A DNA stretch of 64,000 nt from Microbulbifer yueqingensis. Lineage in GTDB: Bacteria > Pseudomonadota > Gammaproteobacteria > Pseudomonadales > Cellvibrionaceae. Both the position numbers and the translations under genes were made by a program. The notes under the pieces were generated by a model. That model was given only the letters and a program-made list of their open reading frames with translations, was not told the DNA's origin and ran no database searches. The stretch is taken from the NCBI RefSeq assembly GCF_900100355.1, contig NZ_FNFH01000003.1, positions 682,001 to 746,000 of the forward strand, written 5' to 3'. Shown piece after piece: positions 17,088-25,128 of the stretch. The first letter of the stretch is position 1. Each line of letters opens with the position of its first letter.

Positions 17088-17753
17088 TCAGCAGTCCGTG
17101 TCATCGGCCGGAGCCCTGTCCGCGTAACCATGCATGCTGCCATCCGGTGAGCAGATCCTGACCTGGCCCAGCAGTCCCACCTTGACCATCAGCTGCCGGC
17201 CACCATTTGACTGCAAGAGGATGCGACCGGTGCTGGGGTTGCCGAAACTTTCCATGGCAGTGCCACGCACCGGCTCAAATACAATTCTGCTGCCATTGGT
17301 AAAGTCGGAAAGCGTCATATCAATACCGTCATGCTCCGTGGCGCGGAATAGCATCAACACCTTATCTTCAGCATCGATGGCGCCACCCAGGTCATGGACA
17401 TTTCCATCCCCGTCATCGACAACCAGAGTGCAGGCATCAATCTGGGATGCAACTAGCTGCGCGGTGTTACAACTTCCGTCATTCGCGTCGCTGACCCCAT
17501 AAGCCCAACCGCCAGCGCCATCAACCGTGAAATTGACCCCGACCTTCTTTTTTCGACTCAGGGCCTCGACCCGCGCCCGCTTTATATGCGAATAGACCTG
17601 CTCACTGGCACCTTTCAGCTCCTGTGCATCGAAGAAATTCCGAAAGCTCGGTACCCCCATGGCTAGCAAAATGGAAGCAATTGAAAGCGTTATCATCAAT
17701 TCCAACAGGGTAAATCCCGGATCCATCGCTTTATTCAGGTTTTCACGGGGCAC
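17088..17753 (-). CDS. FimT/FimU-type pseudopilin (GspH domain)
   Basis: This is a 221-residue prepilin with PG|FTLLELMITLSIASILLAMG, then the GspH/FimT domain (SEQVYSHIKRARVEALSRKK, a hallmark segment) and a beta-rich C-terminus (GRILLQSNGGRQLMVKVG). It starts at GTG 17753 with AAGGA 8 nt upstream. It is the first gene of the minor-pilin operon, in the fimT/fimU position. The leader is longer than usual (about 12 residues). Whether it is orthologous to fimT or fimU cannot be decided here. Confidence 0.87.
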   Translation of the reverse strand: MPRENLNKAMDPGFTLLELMITLSIASILLAMGVPSFRNFFDAQELKGASEQVYSHIKRARVEALSRKKKVGVNFTVDGAGGWAYGVSDANDGSCNTAQLVASQIDACTLVVDDGDGNVHDLGGAIDAEDKVLMLFRATEHDGIDMTLSDFTNGSRIVFEPVRGTAMESFGNPSTGRILLQSNGGRQLMVKVGLLGQVRICSPDGSMHGYADRAPADDTDC

Positions 17754-18167
17754 GAGAGATGTTCCTTATCTAATCGTTTTACGGGCCATCCTGCCTGGCT
17801 TGCAGTAACCCCCTCCCGTAATGGCTGGCTATTTTCCAGCCTTGCTGCTGACTCCCCCTCCACCCTTCACTTCGAATCCATTGAAGCTTAAATAGGTTTA
17901 GGCGCCGCTCTGCCGTCGGCGTGATGAAGTGCACAGTTCGTAGATCGACTAATCAAGGTAGTAGGGAACGGCCGTTACGCTAGCGCTAATCGATGATCGT
18001 CGCGGCAACAGGAGTGGATAGGTGCCAATTTTTTGAAGTAGCTTCCAGAAACGGCTTTTGTTAATGGAAGATCTGGCAACAACAAGCGCTTTCCAGCAGC
18101 AAATATCGGGAGGGATGCGCCAAACTATCTTTATCTAAAAGGCGAAGAGAGGCCTGGCCGGCTAAAG
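17754..18167. other. Intergenic region upstream of the minor-pilin operon
   Basis: These roughly 410 bp should contain the promoter of fimT. I see no tRNA, family-bearing reading frame or strong hairpin, and no clear sigma-54 (GG-N10-GC) element. The right part grades into the repeat modules. Confidence 0.4.
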
Positions 18168-18342
18168 GGCAGACCGGGGAGAATACGGAAGGGATGGGAC
18201 CTAAATACGCACAGGCGTGTTTCACCCGGGCTCGACGTGGTCCTCTTGGCCCAACTCGCTTACGCGAGTTGGTCGAACCACGAGGGTTCTCACCCTCCCC
18301 GCAACGCGGTTAAACAAAAAAGCCCGGCGATTGCCGGGCTTT
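18168..18342. repeat. tRNA-linked repeat module, copy A
   Basis: Positions 18250-18342 are identical over 93 bp to 18669-18761. The unit contains, in order, a stem-loop AACTCGC-TTAC-GCGAGTT, a GAGGGTTCTCACCCTC stem resembling a tRNA T-arm, the word GGTTAAACAAAA and the terminator core GCCCGGC..GCCGGGC. The 5' part (18168-18249) is a diverged version of 18584-18668, including a hairpin at about 18202-18220. It shows no coding character. Confidence 0.75.
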
Positions 18343-18359
18343 CATTCTGTGCCTCAAGG

Positions 18360-18575
18360 AGCGTCAAGCGGGTATCGCCCCTGAAGGGATTAGCTTCGCT
18401 TCGCTCGCTGGTCTCCGGCAGCTCCGCTGCGTGGACTCGCACTGCGTGCTCGGGGCTTTGCCCCGCCGTCGCAGGCTCCGGCGCCCTGATTCGGTTCGCG
18501 AATCGGTCGGCTCGAACGGGGGTTCTCATCCTAGTCCCCCTCGCCGTCGTTAAACAAAACGGTCCGGCATGGGCA
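18360..18575. repeat. tRNA-linked repeat module, diverged middle copy
   Basis: This stretch keeps the same order of elements with changed bases: a stem-loop GATTCG..CGAATC at 18488-18504, a GGGGGTTCTC..TCCCCC segment, then CGTTAAACAAAA. The compensated stems suggest that structure rather than sequence is kept. It also contains several short palindromes such as GGGGC-TTT-GCCCC. It has no coding character. Confidence 0.55.
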
Positions 18576-18583
18576 CAAAATCA

Positions 18584-18761
18584 GATCGGAGCGAGGATAC
18601 GGGAGGGATGGACTCAAAACACGCTACGGCGTGTTTTGACCCTACGGGCTCGGCGCAGGCGCCTCGGTCCCAACTCGCTTACGCGAGTTGGTCGAACCAC
18701 GAGGGTTCTCACCCTCCCCGCAACGCGGTTAAACAAAAAAGCCCGGCGATTGCCGGGCTTT
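18584..18761. repeat. tRNA-linked repeat module, copy B
   Basis: This is the second copy, with the 93-bp exact match at 18669-18761. Its 5' part holds a perfect 11-bp stem (18614-18624 with 18629-18639) capped by TACG and closed by a C-G pair, the ultra-stable cUNCGg tetraloop type. The copy runs into the terminator of tRNA-Ser. Confidence 0.75.
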
Positions 18762-18770
18762 TTTGTTTAA
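18729..18770 (-). terminator. Terminator of tRNA-Ser
   Basis: A perfect 19-bp inverted repeat (18729-18747 with 18752-18770) has a GCCCGGC core and A/T tracts on both sides, immediately next to the CCA end of tRNA-Ser. It is symmetrical, so it can work in both directions. Confidence 0.85.
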
Positions 18771-18858
18771 TGGCGGTGAGGGAGGGATTCGAACCCTCGA
18801 TACCTTTCGGTATACACACTTTCCAGGCGTGCTCCTTCGGCCACTCGGACACCTCACC
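18771..18858 (-). tRNA. tRNA-Ser (anticodon GGA)
   Basis: The reverse complement folds as a class II tRNA. Acceptor GGTGAGG pairs with CCTCACC, discriminator G is followed by an encoded CCA, the anticodon loop CTGGAAA gives GGA, a long variable arm is present, and the T-arm is GAGGG-TTCGAAT-CCCTC. The length is 88 nt including CCA. Confidence 0.95.
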
Positions 18859-18989
18859 GAAACTGCTTGTCGCGTATTGGGCGCTGGTTGCTGCCTCTGC
18901 ACGCCTGCATCAATCTCCCCGGCCGGTGGACGCTCGCAGGGAAAATTGTCTTGCTAATCAGGAACATAGCTCCCGTTCAGCGAGCGCGC

Positions 18990-19018
18990 ACTTTACATAA
19001 TGGGAAGCCCGGACGCAA
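18990..19018 (-). promoter_or_regulatory. Candidate sigma-70 promoter of tRNA-Ser
   Basis: On the minus strand, TTGCGT (19013-19018) and TAAAGT (18990-18995) are separated by 17 nt and followed by a G/C-rich discriminator, as expected for a stringently controlled stable-RNA promoter. It would give a leader of about 125 nt before the tRNA. The -35 match is moderate. Confidence 0.4.
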
Positions 19019-19071
19019 GCTTTTGGGGCAAAAAGAGTGAAAAATCGGCCCCCTGGGGCCTGTTCGCCCCC

Positions 19072-19635
19072 CTACTCGCCCGTCCAGGAGCTGAAGAAGT
19101 CCATCAGGGCCAAGTCCGGGGCCTCGCGGGGGGGCTTTTTCGGGGTGCCAAGGTAGATGAAGCCCTCGATACGCTCATTGGGGGCGAGACCCAGGCCCTC
19201 CGCAACCAGCGGGTCACTGGCCAGGGGGCCGGTGCGCCAGTAGGCACCGACGCCCTCGGCGAAGGCGGCAGTGATCATGGCCTGCACGGCGCCGGCCGTA
19301 GACTGGCGCTGCTCGATATGGGGCACCTTGGGGTGGTCCTGCAGGGTGGTGATGGCCACCAGTACCAGGGGTGCACGCAGGGGCATGGCGAGGGTCTTCT
19401 CACGCTTGGCCTCCGAGAGCGGCCCTTCGGATTGTTCCATCGCGCGTAAATAGACCTGCCCAAGCCTCTCGCGGGCGTCCCCCTCTATTTCCAGGAAGCG
19501 CCAGGGGCGCAGGCAGCCGTGGTCGGCGGCCCGCAAGGCGGCGCGGTAGATGTTCTCGCGCTGGCCGGCAGAAGGCGAGGGATCGATCAGCTTGCCGGAG
19601 GATACCCGGTTGTGCAGGGCGAACAGCGCGTCCAT
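19072..19635 (-). CDS. Nitroreductase family protein (YdjA-like)
   Basis: This 187-residue FMN-dependent nitroreductase-fold protein has the single-domain YdjA length. It shows the N-terminal LHNRVSSGKL block with the FMN-phosphate Arg/Ser, the HGCLRPWRFLEIEGD stretch (the equivalent of HAPSP/RPWRF in YdjA) and the C-terminal GFIYLGTPKKPPREAP. It lies alone between tRNA-Ser and the cyclase gene. Physiological substrates of YdjA-type enzymes are poorly defined. Confidence 0.88.
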   Translation of the reverse strand: MDALFALHNRVSSGKLIDPSPSAGQRENIYRAALRAADHGCLRPWRFLEIEGDARERLGQVYLRAMEQSEGPLSEAKREKTLAMPLRAPLVLVAITTLQDHPKVPHIEQRQSTAGAVQAMITAAFAEGVGAYWRTGPLASDPLVAEGLGLAPNERIEGFIYLGTPKKPPREAPDLALMDFFSSWTGE

Positions 19636-19887
19636 GGACTCTCCTGTTGTGCTTGTTATCTGAATCTAGGCGTATTCTACCCCATGCAGACAACGCACTC
19701 ATTGTTCTAAGCTGTCCCACCTGTCACCATAAAAAATGCAACAGGTTTCGCATTTTCCCTTGTTGGGGAGTACACTGCAGCTCTGTCCTTAAGGGACAGG
19801 TACCGAATAAAAAGATGCCAGATAATAAGATAGATGCCAGTAAAAGATGCTGGTTATTTTTCATTCAAGGACAAAAGATAACCACCA

Positions 19888-21288
19888 ATGTCGATCCTGG
19901 ATGAGCCGGAGATTACGCCGGGGCGCAGCCTGGAATCTCTGTATCCACTTTATTTCCGCACCCTGATCTGCTTTGCCTCCGCAGGCACCCTGGTCAATGC
20001 CGTCAACTGGTCGTCGCAGTGGCAAGGTGATGACTGGTTGCTCGCCGGCATGGCGGTGGTACTGCTGGTCTATACCGGCGTGGCGTTTTACATCGCGCGC
20101 CAGTCGAGCCCCGGCTCCGAAGACCTGGTCAACCGCTGGCTGTCCTTCTTCGATAGCGCCCTGGTGGGCATCGTGCTGGCGCTGGTGGACTTCAGCCTGC
20201 TGCCGACCATGCTGTTCGTCACCATGATCCAGTTCAATTCCCTCACCCAGGGCGGGGGGCGACGGTGGTTTGAGCACAATACGGGGCTACTGGTAGGGGT
20301 AGCTATCGGTTACCTGCTGCACCGCCCCGCCCTGGTGATCAATGCAGACCTGAATATCAGCGCCGCCAGCCTGATTAGCGTCTTCACCTACTTCTGCATC
20401 TATGCCTTTTACACCCATACCCAGCTCGACCAGCTGAAACGCGCCAACCGTTCGCTCACCGCCGAGCAGCACGTATCCAAGATGCGTACCTACAAGCTGT
20501 CGAAGTACCTGCCACAACGCCTGTGGCGCGCTGTCACCACCGGCCGTGAGGAAGAGCTGGTCACCGAGCGCAAGCTGCTTACTGTATTCTTTTCGGATAT
20601 CAAGGACTTCAGCCAGCTCACAGAAGAGCTCGAAGCCGATACCCTGACCCAGCTCCTCAACAGCTACCTGTCGGAGATGGCCCGTATCGCCGGCCAGTAC
20701 GGTGGCACCATCGACAAGTTCATCGGTGACGCGGTGATGGTGGTATTCGGCGATGACGAGAGCAAGGGGCCCAAGTCGGACGCGCTTCGCTGCGTGGCCA
20801 TGGCCCTGGCCATGCGCAAGCGCGTGCGCGAGATGAAGCAGGAGTGGTACAACAAGGGCATTGCCCGCCCGCTGCAAGTGCGCATGGGCATTAATACCGG
20901 CTACTGCACAGTTGGCATCTTCGGCACCGCCAACCACCAGTCCTACACCGTGATGGGCACCCACGTAAACCTGGCCGCCCGCCTCGAGGGCGCCGCCCAG
21001 CCTGGCGAGATCCTGATCAGCCACGAGACCTGGGCCCTGATCAAGCAGTCAGTCATGTGCCGCGACAAGGGCCATGTAACCGTCAAGGGCTTCAGTACAC
21101 CGGTGAAGGTCTACCAGGTAACCGACCTGCGCAAGAACCTGGGCGGGCAGCAGAGTTACCTGGAGGATCACGCCCCGGGCTTCTCCATCCATATGGACCT
21201 GGACAAGATCCGCAACTACGACAAGGACAAGGTGCTGCAGGCGCTGGAAAAAGCGGTCCAGACGCTCAAGAGCAAGGTTATTATGTGA
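19888..21288 (+). CDS. Membrane-anchored class III adenylate cyclase (MASE2-CyaB type)
   Basis: This is a 466-residue protein. Residues about 20-180 form a six-helix MASE2-like membrane sensor, then a linker, then a class III cyclase domain at about 225-415. Metal ligands are Asp237 (FFSDIKDFS) and Asp281 (KFIGDAVMVVFG). Lys277 and Thr358 (VMGTHVNLAARLE) fit adenine specificity, and Asn361 and Arg365 are the transition-state residues. It should make cAMP, as Pseudomonas CyaB does. A small inverted repeat, CTGTCC-TTAAG-GGACAG, lies at 19783-19799 in the upstream region. The ribosome site is weak. Confidence 0.9.
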   Translation: MSILDEPEITPGRSLESLYPLYFRTLICFASAGTLVNAVNWSSQWQGDDWLLAGMAVVLLVYTGVAFYIARQSSPGSEDLVNRWLSFFDSALVGIVLALVDFSLLPTMLFVTMIQFNSLTQGGGRRWFEHNTGLLVGVAIGYLLHRPALVINADLNISAASLISVFTYFCIYAFYTHTQLDQLKRANRSLTAEQHVSKMRTYKLSKYLPQRLWRAVTTGREEELVTERKLLTVFFSDIKDFSQLTEELEADTLTQLLNSYLSEMARIAGQYGGTIDKFIGDAVMVVFGDDESKGPKSDALRCVAMALAMRKRVREMKQEWYNKGIARPLQVRMGINTGYCTVGIFGTANHQSYTVMGTHVNLAARLEGAAQPGEILISHETWALIKQSVMCRDKGHVTVKGFSTPVKVYQVTDLRKNLGGQQSYLEDHAPGFSIHMDLDKIRNYDKDKVLQALEKAVQTLKSKVIM

Positions 21289-21348
21289 TAACACCCTCCG
21301 CCGGCTGGCTCGACTTCCTTGCTGCCGGCGGTGCCATTCGACTACCCA

Positions 21349-22803
21349 TCACTCCAGCCCCATAAACTGCACAGTGCGATTTTCCAGCCAGTCATAAAAG
21401 GGATTCCAGCGCAGGCGCAGCTGCGTCGCTGCACTGATGGCCAGGACCCCGCGCTCACCACGCAGGGCCAGGTTGCCGAGCTGGATGCCCGGGCCGGGAT
21501 CCGGATCACCACCGTAAACCGGGTCTTCCGGGGAGAATGGCAGGGCCACATGGGAGAGCGAATACACTCCTGCTGGCCACTGCAGCCCTACCGGCAGTTC
21601 TCTGGCCCTCCCCTGCCCCGGTAGCCACTGCCGGGCCACCACCTGCGGCGCAGCCGGGTCGGCATTGGTCACCAGTGTCAGGGCGTAGCGCCGCTGCGGC
21701 ACCTGCCTTAATGCATCGATCATTTTCCCCGGGTCCCAGGTCAGCAGGTGCTCCACCTCCGCCTGGCGGTTGATATCGAACAGGACCAGTTCATTCCCGT
21801 CGGCAGGCAGGAGATTGAAAAGGTGACTGATCACCGCCGGGGCCTGGACGGTGGCATCCACCACCGACGAAAATGACAACACGCGGGGCATGTCCTGCAG
21901 TCCGTCCCCCTTGGCGAGCTCGCCCAGCCGGCGCTGGATCTGCCTGGTCAGCTCATGGGTTAAGGTGCCCCCGTTTACCGCGAACGAGCCGTACTTGAAC
22001 GGCTCGTATTCCAGCAGCTTGACGCTGTCCCATTCCAACTTTTCGATTCCCAGCAGGCGTCCCAGCCGGGCCTGCCATACGGCGAGCGCCGCCACCCTGG
22101 CGACCCCGATCTCCGGCGAGAGCAGGACCAGGGACTGCACCGGGGGCAGGCGGGCATCATCCAGCGCGGCCAGCGCATAGTGGACAGCCAGCGCCGCACC
22201 GTTGGAGTAACCGACGATATGAATTGGCCGCCCACCTACGGATGCCGACAACTGGTGCATGGCCAGCTGCACCGCAGCCGCCATGTCCTGCCAGTCCACG
22301 TCCACCAGGCCCGAGGGCACAGTGCCGTGGCCGGGAATCCGCAAGCCCAACACGGTAGCACCCGCCCGATGCAGCCTGTGGCCAAGGTGCCGGAGGCTAT
22401 AGGGGGCATCAGTCAACCCGTGTAACAGGAGCACCGCTGCGCGGGCATTTTCTGCCTGCAGCAGGAAGCTGCGGTTCCAGTTGGTTGGCCAGCGGGCGGG
22501 ATCCGCCAGGCTGCCGCGGCGGTAGCGGTTGATGCTGAACGCGCCGGCGGGCCGGGTTTGGGCGTACACCTCCCGGTCCAGCTGTGCAAACAGGCGGTCT
22601 TCCAGGGCCAGGTATTCGGCAAAGGAGGTAACCGGGGATTCCCGGGTGTATTCGGCATCCAGGACGGCGGTATGCCAGACCTGCAGGTCCGGCAGGCGCT
22701 TTACGTAGAGCGACAGCAGCACCAACAGTGCCAGCAGGGCACCCATGCCGGCGCAGCCCAGTAGCCGCACAGCCCTGTGAGCGAGGCGAGGAAGTATGTT
22801 CAC
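21349..22803 (-). CDS. Membrane-anchored alpha/beta hydrolase
   Basis: This 484-residue protein has an N-terminal membrane helix (MGALLALLVLLSLYV), so it is probably anchored facing the periplasm. The alpha/beta-hydrolase core contains the oxyanion HGLTDAP (128-134) and the nucleophile elbow GYSNGA, with Ser200. The acid and His lie further on; VTNADP and SHVALP are plausible positions. It is longer than typical lipases because of about 100 residues before the core. The GTG start has poor ribosome-site spacing and could be later. The substrate is unknown. Confidence 0.82.
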   Translation of the reverse strand: MNILPRLAHRAVRLLGCAGMGALLALLVLLSLYVKRLPDLQVWHTAVLDAEYTRESPVTSFAEYLALEDRLFAQLDREVYAQTRPAGAFSINRYRRGSLADPARWPTNWNRSFLLQAENARAAVLLLHGLTDAPYSLRHLGHRLHRAGATVLGLRIPGHGTVPSGLVDVDWQDMAAAVQLAMHQLSASVGGRPIHIVGYSNGAALAVHYALAALDDARLPPVQSLVLLSPEIGVARVAALAVWQARLGRLLGIEKLEWDSVKLLEYEPFKYGSFAVNGGTLTHELTRQIQRRLGELAKGDGLQDMPRVLSFSSVVDATVQAPAVISHLFNLLPADGNELVLFDINRQAEVEHLLTWDPGKMIDALRQVPQRRYALTLVTNADPAAPQVVARQWLPGQGRARELPVGLQWPAGVYSLSHVALPFSPEDPVYGGDPDPGPGIQLGNLALRGERGVLAISAATQLRLRWNPFYDWLENRTVQFMGLE

Positions 22804-22844
22804 CCTTGCTGGGGCTTCGCCGGCCCGGCGGGGGCTGGCATGGC

Positions 22845-23366
22845 TCAGGCGCGTACGGCCCTGCCGCCGACGACCATGATCATGCCGATAAAGAACAGCT
22901 TGATCCCGAACAGGATGCCGAGGGCCCAGACGCCGGAGAAGGGAAACTGCGCCCAGAGCAGCACGCCGAGCAGTATCGATACTATGCCGCCCAGGATCAG
23001 CCAGCCGCGGCTACCGGCACCCCGGGCACTGACTCCCACTGCCAGCTCGGCAATTCCATCGGCAATGAAATAGATAACCAGCAGGATCGTCAGCAGGCCG
23101 GACAGCAGTATCGGGTTGGCAAGCAGGATGACCCCGGCAACGATCGTCAGCACACCCAGGGCCAGGTTCAACAGGCCCTTGCCAAGGCTGCCGGCGCGGA
23201 AAGACCAGATCAGGCGGAATATACCGCCGACCAGCACCAACACACCGATCAGCATGGCAATGGAGAGGCCGGTGAAACTTGGGGCGAGTATTGCAAGGAT
23301 GCCGAGAATGATCGTGAGAACGCCCAGGGCCGTCATCGACTTCCCCGCACCGCCTGTGTCAACCAT
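22845..23366 (-). CDS. HdeD/DUF308-family membrane protein
   Basis: This 173-residue protein consists almost wholly of six hydrophobic helices in three similar pairs (LGVLTIILGILAILAP, LALGVLTIVAGVILLANP, GGIVSILLGVLLWAQFP), the DUF308 repeat pattern seen in the acid-resistance protein HdeD. GGGAGG precedes the ATG. It is 41 nt upstream of the hydrolase gene and may be co-transcribed with it. The molecular function of the family is not established. Confidence 0.87.
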   Translation of the reverse strand: MVDTGGAGKSMTALGVLTIILGILAILAPSFTGLSIAMLIGVLVLVGGIFRLIWSFRAGSLGKGLLNLALGVLTIVAGVILLANPILLSGLLTILLVIYFIADGIAELAVGVSARGAGSRGWLILGGIVSILLGVLLWAQFPFSGVWALGILFGIKLFFIGMIMVVGGRAVRA

Positions 23367-23472
23367 AAGAACCTCCCAGTTCGACCGGAATAAAGAACCA
23401 TACCGATATTAAAGACCCTCGGGGGGCATTCGGCAGGGATTGCGCGACCGGCGCCAGCCCGGGAGCTCGGAG

Positions 23473-24318
23473 TTACTGTCGGGCTAGTCGCCCCGCCAGC
23501 TCCGCCACGGCTTTCCTGCTTCTCAGCGGATTGATGTCCAGCCCGCCACGGCGGGTATAGCGCGCGCACACGGTGAGCGCCTTGAAGTCCGCCAGGCCCA
23601 TCAGGTCGCAGAACATCCTCTCCACGCAGTGTTCATGGAAATCCTGGTGTTCGCGGAAAGAAATCACATAGGCGAGCAGCGCTTCCCTGTCCAGCGCCGG
23701 GCCCTGGTAGTGGATGAAGACTGTCCCCCAGTCGGGCTGGCCGGTCACCGGGCAATTGCTCCGCAGCAGGTGGCTGTAAAGGGTCTCCTCCACCAGCCGC
23801 CCCTCAGCCTCCCCGTCATCGCAATCCAGGCGGAGCAGCGCGGCATCGGGTTCGTAGCGGTGGGTTTCGATATCCAGTCTGTCGAGGCAAAAGCCCCTCG
23901 GTGCCTGCACCGCCAGTTCGTCACTCTCGACGTCGAAGAGGGTAACCCCGACCTCGGCACCGGCGGCCGCCCTCAGGTCGCTGGCGAGCGTGTCCCGCAC
24001 CTCATCCAGCGAACCGAACTCGGTCTGGTTCAATGAATTCAGGTACAGCTTGAACGATTTGGACTCCACCATGTGGGGACTGGTGGCAGGGAAAGTGAAG
24101 CGGCCCACCGCCACCTGCGGTACGCCCCGGGGATTGAGCCACGACAGCTCGAACCCCCACCACTCATCGTGGCCACAGAACGGCAGCTCGCCCTCCATCA
24201 GGCCCAGGTGGGCGCGCGACACATGCCGTGGGATCGGGTGCAGCAGATCGGGATTGTAGCGGCTCTCGTAGGAGGTCTCCTGCCCCAGGGGCAGGTCCTG
24301 CCAGTCTTCGCGGTCCAT
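23473..24318 (-). CDS. queF: NADPH-dependent 7-cyano-7-deazaguanine reductase
   Basis: QueF reduces preQ0 to preQ1 in queuosine biosynthesis. This is the long bimodular (YqfA-type) form of 281 residues. It has the NADPH motif ESKSFKLYLNS (85-95), the catalytic Cys189 in SNCPVTGQPDWG, which forms the thioimide, and Asp196. FHEHCVERMFCDL follows, holding the substrate-binding Glu. It is monocistronic, between an HdeD-like gene and an ABC exporter. Confidence 0.96.
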   Translation of the reverse strand: MDREDWQDLPLGQETSYESRYNPDLLHPIPRHVSRAHLGLMEGELPFCGHDEWWGFELSWLNPRGVPQVAVGRFTFPATSPHMVESKSFKLYLNSLNQTEFGSLDEVRDTLASDLRAAAGAEVGVTLFDVESDELAVQAPRGFCLDRLDIETHRYEPDAALLRLDCDDGEAEGRLVEETLYSHLLRSNCPVTGQPDWGTVFIHYQGPALDREALLAYVISFREHQDFHEHCVERMFCDLMGLADFKALTVCARYTRRGGLDINPLRSRKAVAELAGRLARQ

Positions 24319-24354
24319 GGTGCTTCTCTTAGTGCGGTTACTTGCCGGGGTTGG

Positions 24355-25128
24355 TTAGTGACGCAGCCGCTTGCCGTGGCTCATCAGGTGCAGGCCCCAG
24401 CCAAACAGTAGTGCGATAAAGACCAGAACACCAACAAACGCCCAGGCGACATTGATGTCGGACACGCCGAGCACGCCGTAGCGGAAGGCGTTGACCATGT
24501 ACAGCACCGGGTTCAGCTTCGACAGTCCCTGCCAGAAGGGCGACAGCAGTTCGATCGAGTAAAACACCCCGCCCAGGTAGGTCAGCGGCGTCAGCACGAA
24601 CGTCGGGATAATGGAAATATCGTCAAAGCTGTTGGCAAAGATGGCGTTGATGAACCCCGCCAGCGAAAACAGGACCGCGGCACAGAATACGATGGCCACC
24701 GTCAGCCCCAGGTGCTGCACATCGAGGTCGGTGAAGAACAACGCGATCAGCGTGACCACAAAGCCGACAATCAGCCCGCGGGAGACGCCGCCCAGCACGT
24801 AACCGGCCATGATGATCCAGTTGGGAGTGGGCGAGACCAGCAGCTCCTCCACGTTGCGCTGGAACTTGGCGCTATAAAAGGACGACGCCACGTTGGAATA
24901 GGAATTGGTGATAACCGCCATCATGATCAGGCCCGGCACCACGAATTCCATATAGCTGAAGCCGCCCATCTCACCGATGCGGCTGCCGATCAGCGAGCCG
25001 AAAATCACGAAATACAGCGACATGGTAATCACCGGTGGCACCAGGGTCTGGGGCCAGATGCGGGTAAAGCGGCGCACTTCCCGACGCAGGATAGTGGCAA
25101 ACGAGGTCCATACGGCAGACGACATCAT
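24355..25128 (-). CDS. yadH: ABC-2 type transporter permease (YadH orthologue)
   Basis: This 257-residue permease has six hydrophobic segments and an ABC-2 signature region around SYSNVASSFYSAKFQRNVEELLVSPTP and PLTYLGGVFYSIELL. Its ATG shares one base with the stop of the ATPase gene (TAATG), so translation is coupled. YadGH forms a putative exporter of unknown substrate. Confidence 0.92.
   Translation of the reverse strand: MMSSAVWTSFATILRREVRRFTRIWPQTLVPPVITMSLYFVIFGSLIGSRIGEMGGFSYMEFVVPGLIMMAVITNSYSNVASSFYSAKFQRNVEELLVSPTPNWIIMAGYVLGGVSRGLIVGFVVTLIALFFTDLDVQHLGLTVAIVFCAAVLFSLAGFINAIFANSFDDISIIPTFVLTPLTYLGGVFYSIELLSPFWQGLSKLNPVLYMVNAFRYGVLGVSDINVAWAFVGVLVFIALLFGWGLHLMSHGKRLRH

Noticed and set aside
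18237..18770. A 177-codon frame through the repeat array
   Set aside because: It translates structured repeats and the terminator (GFFV end comes from the terminator stem). Repeat DNA explains it better than coding.
18168..18858. The repeats beside tRNA-Ser as att sites of an integrated island
   Set aside because: No integrase or cargo gene lies nearby. The repeats match each other but not the 3' end of the tRNA exactly, and their spacing is only about 420 bp.
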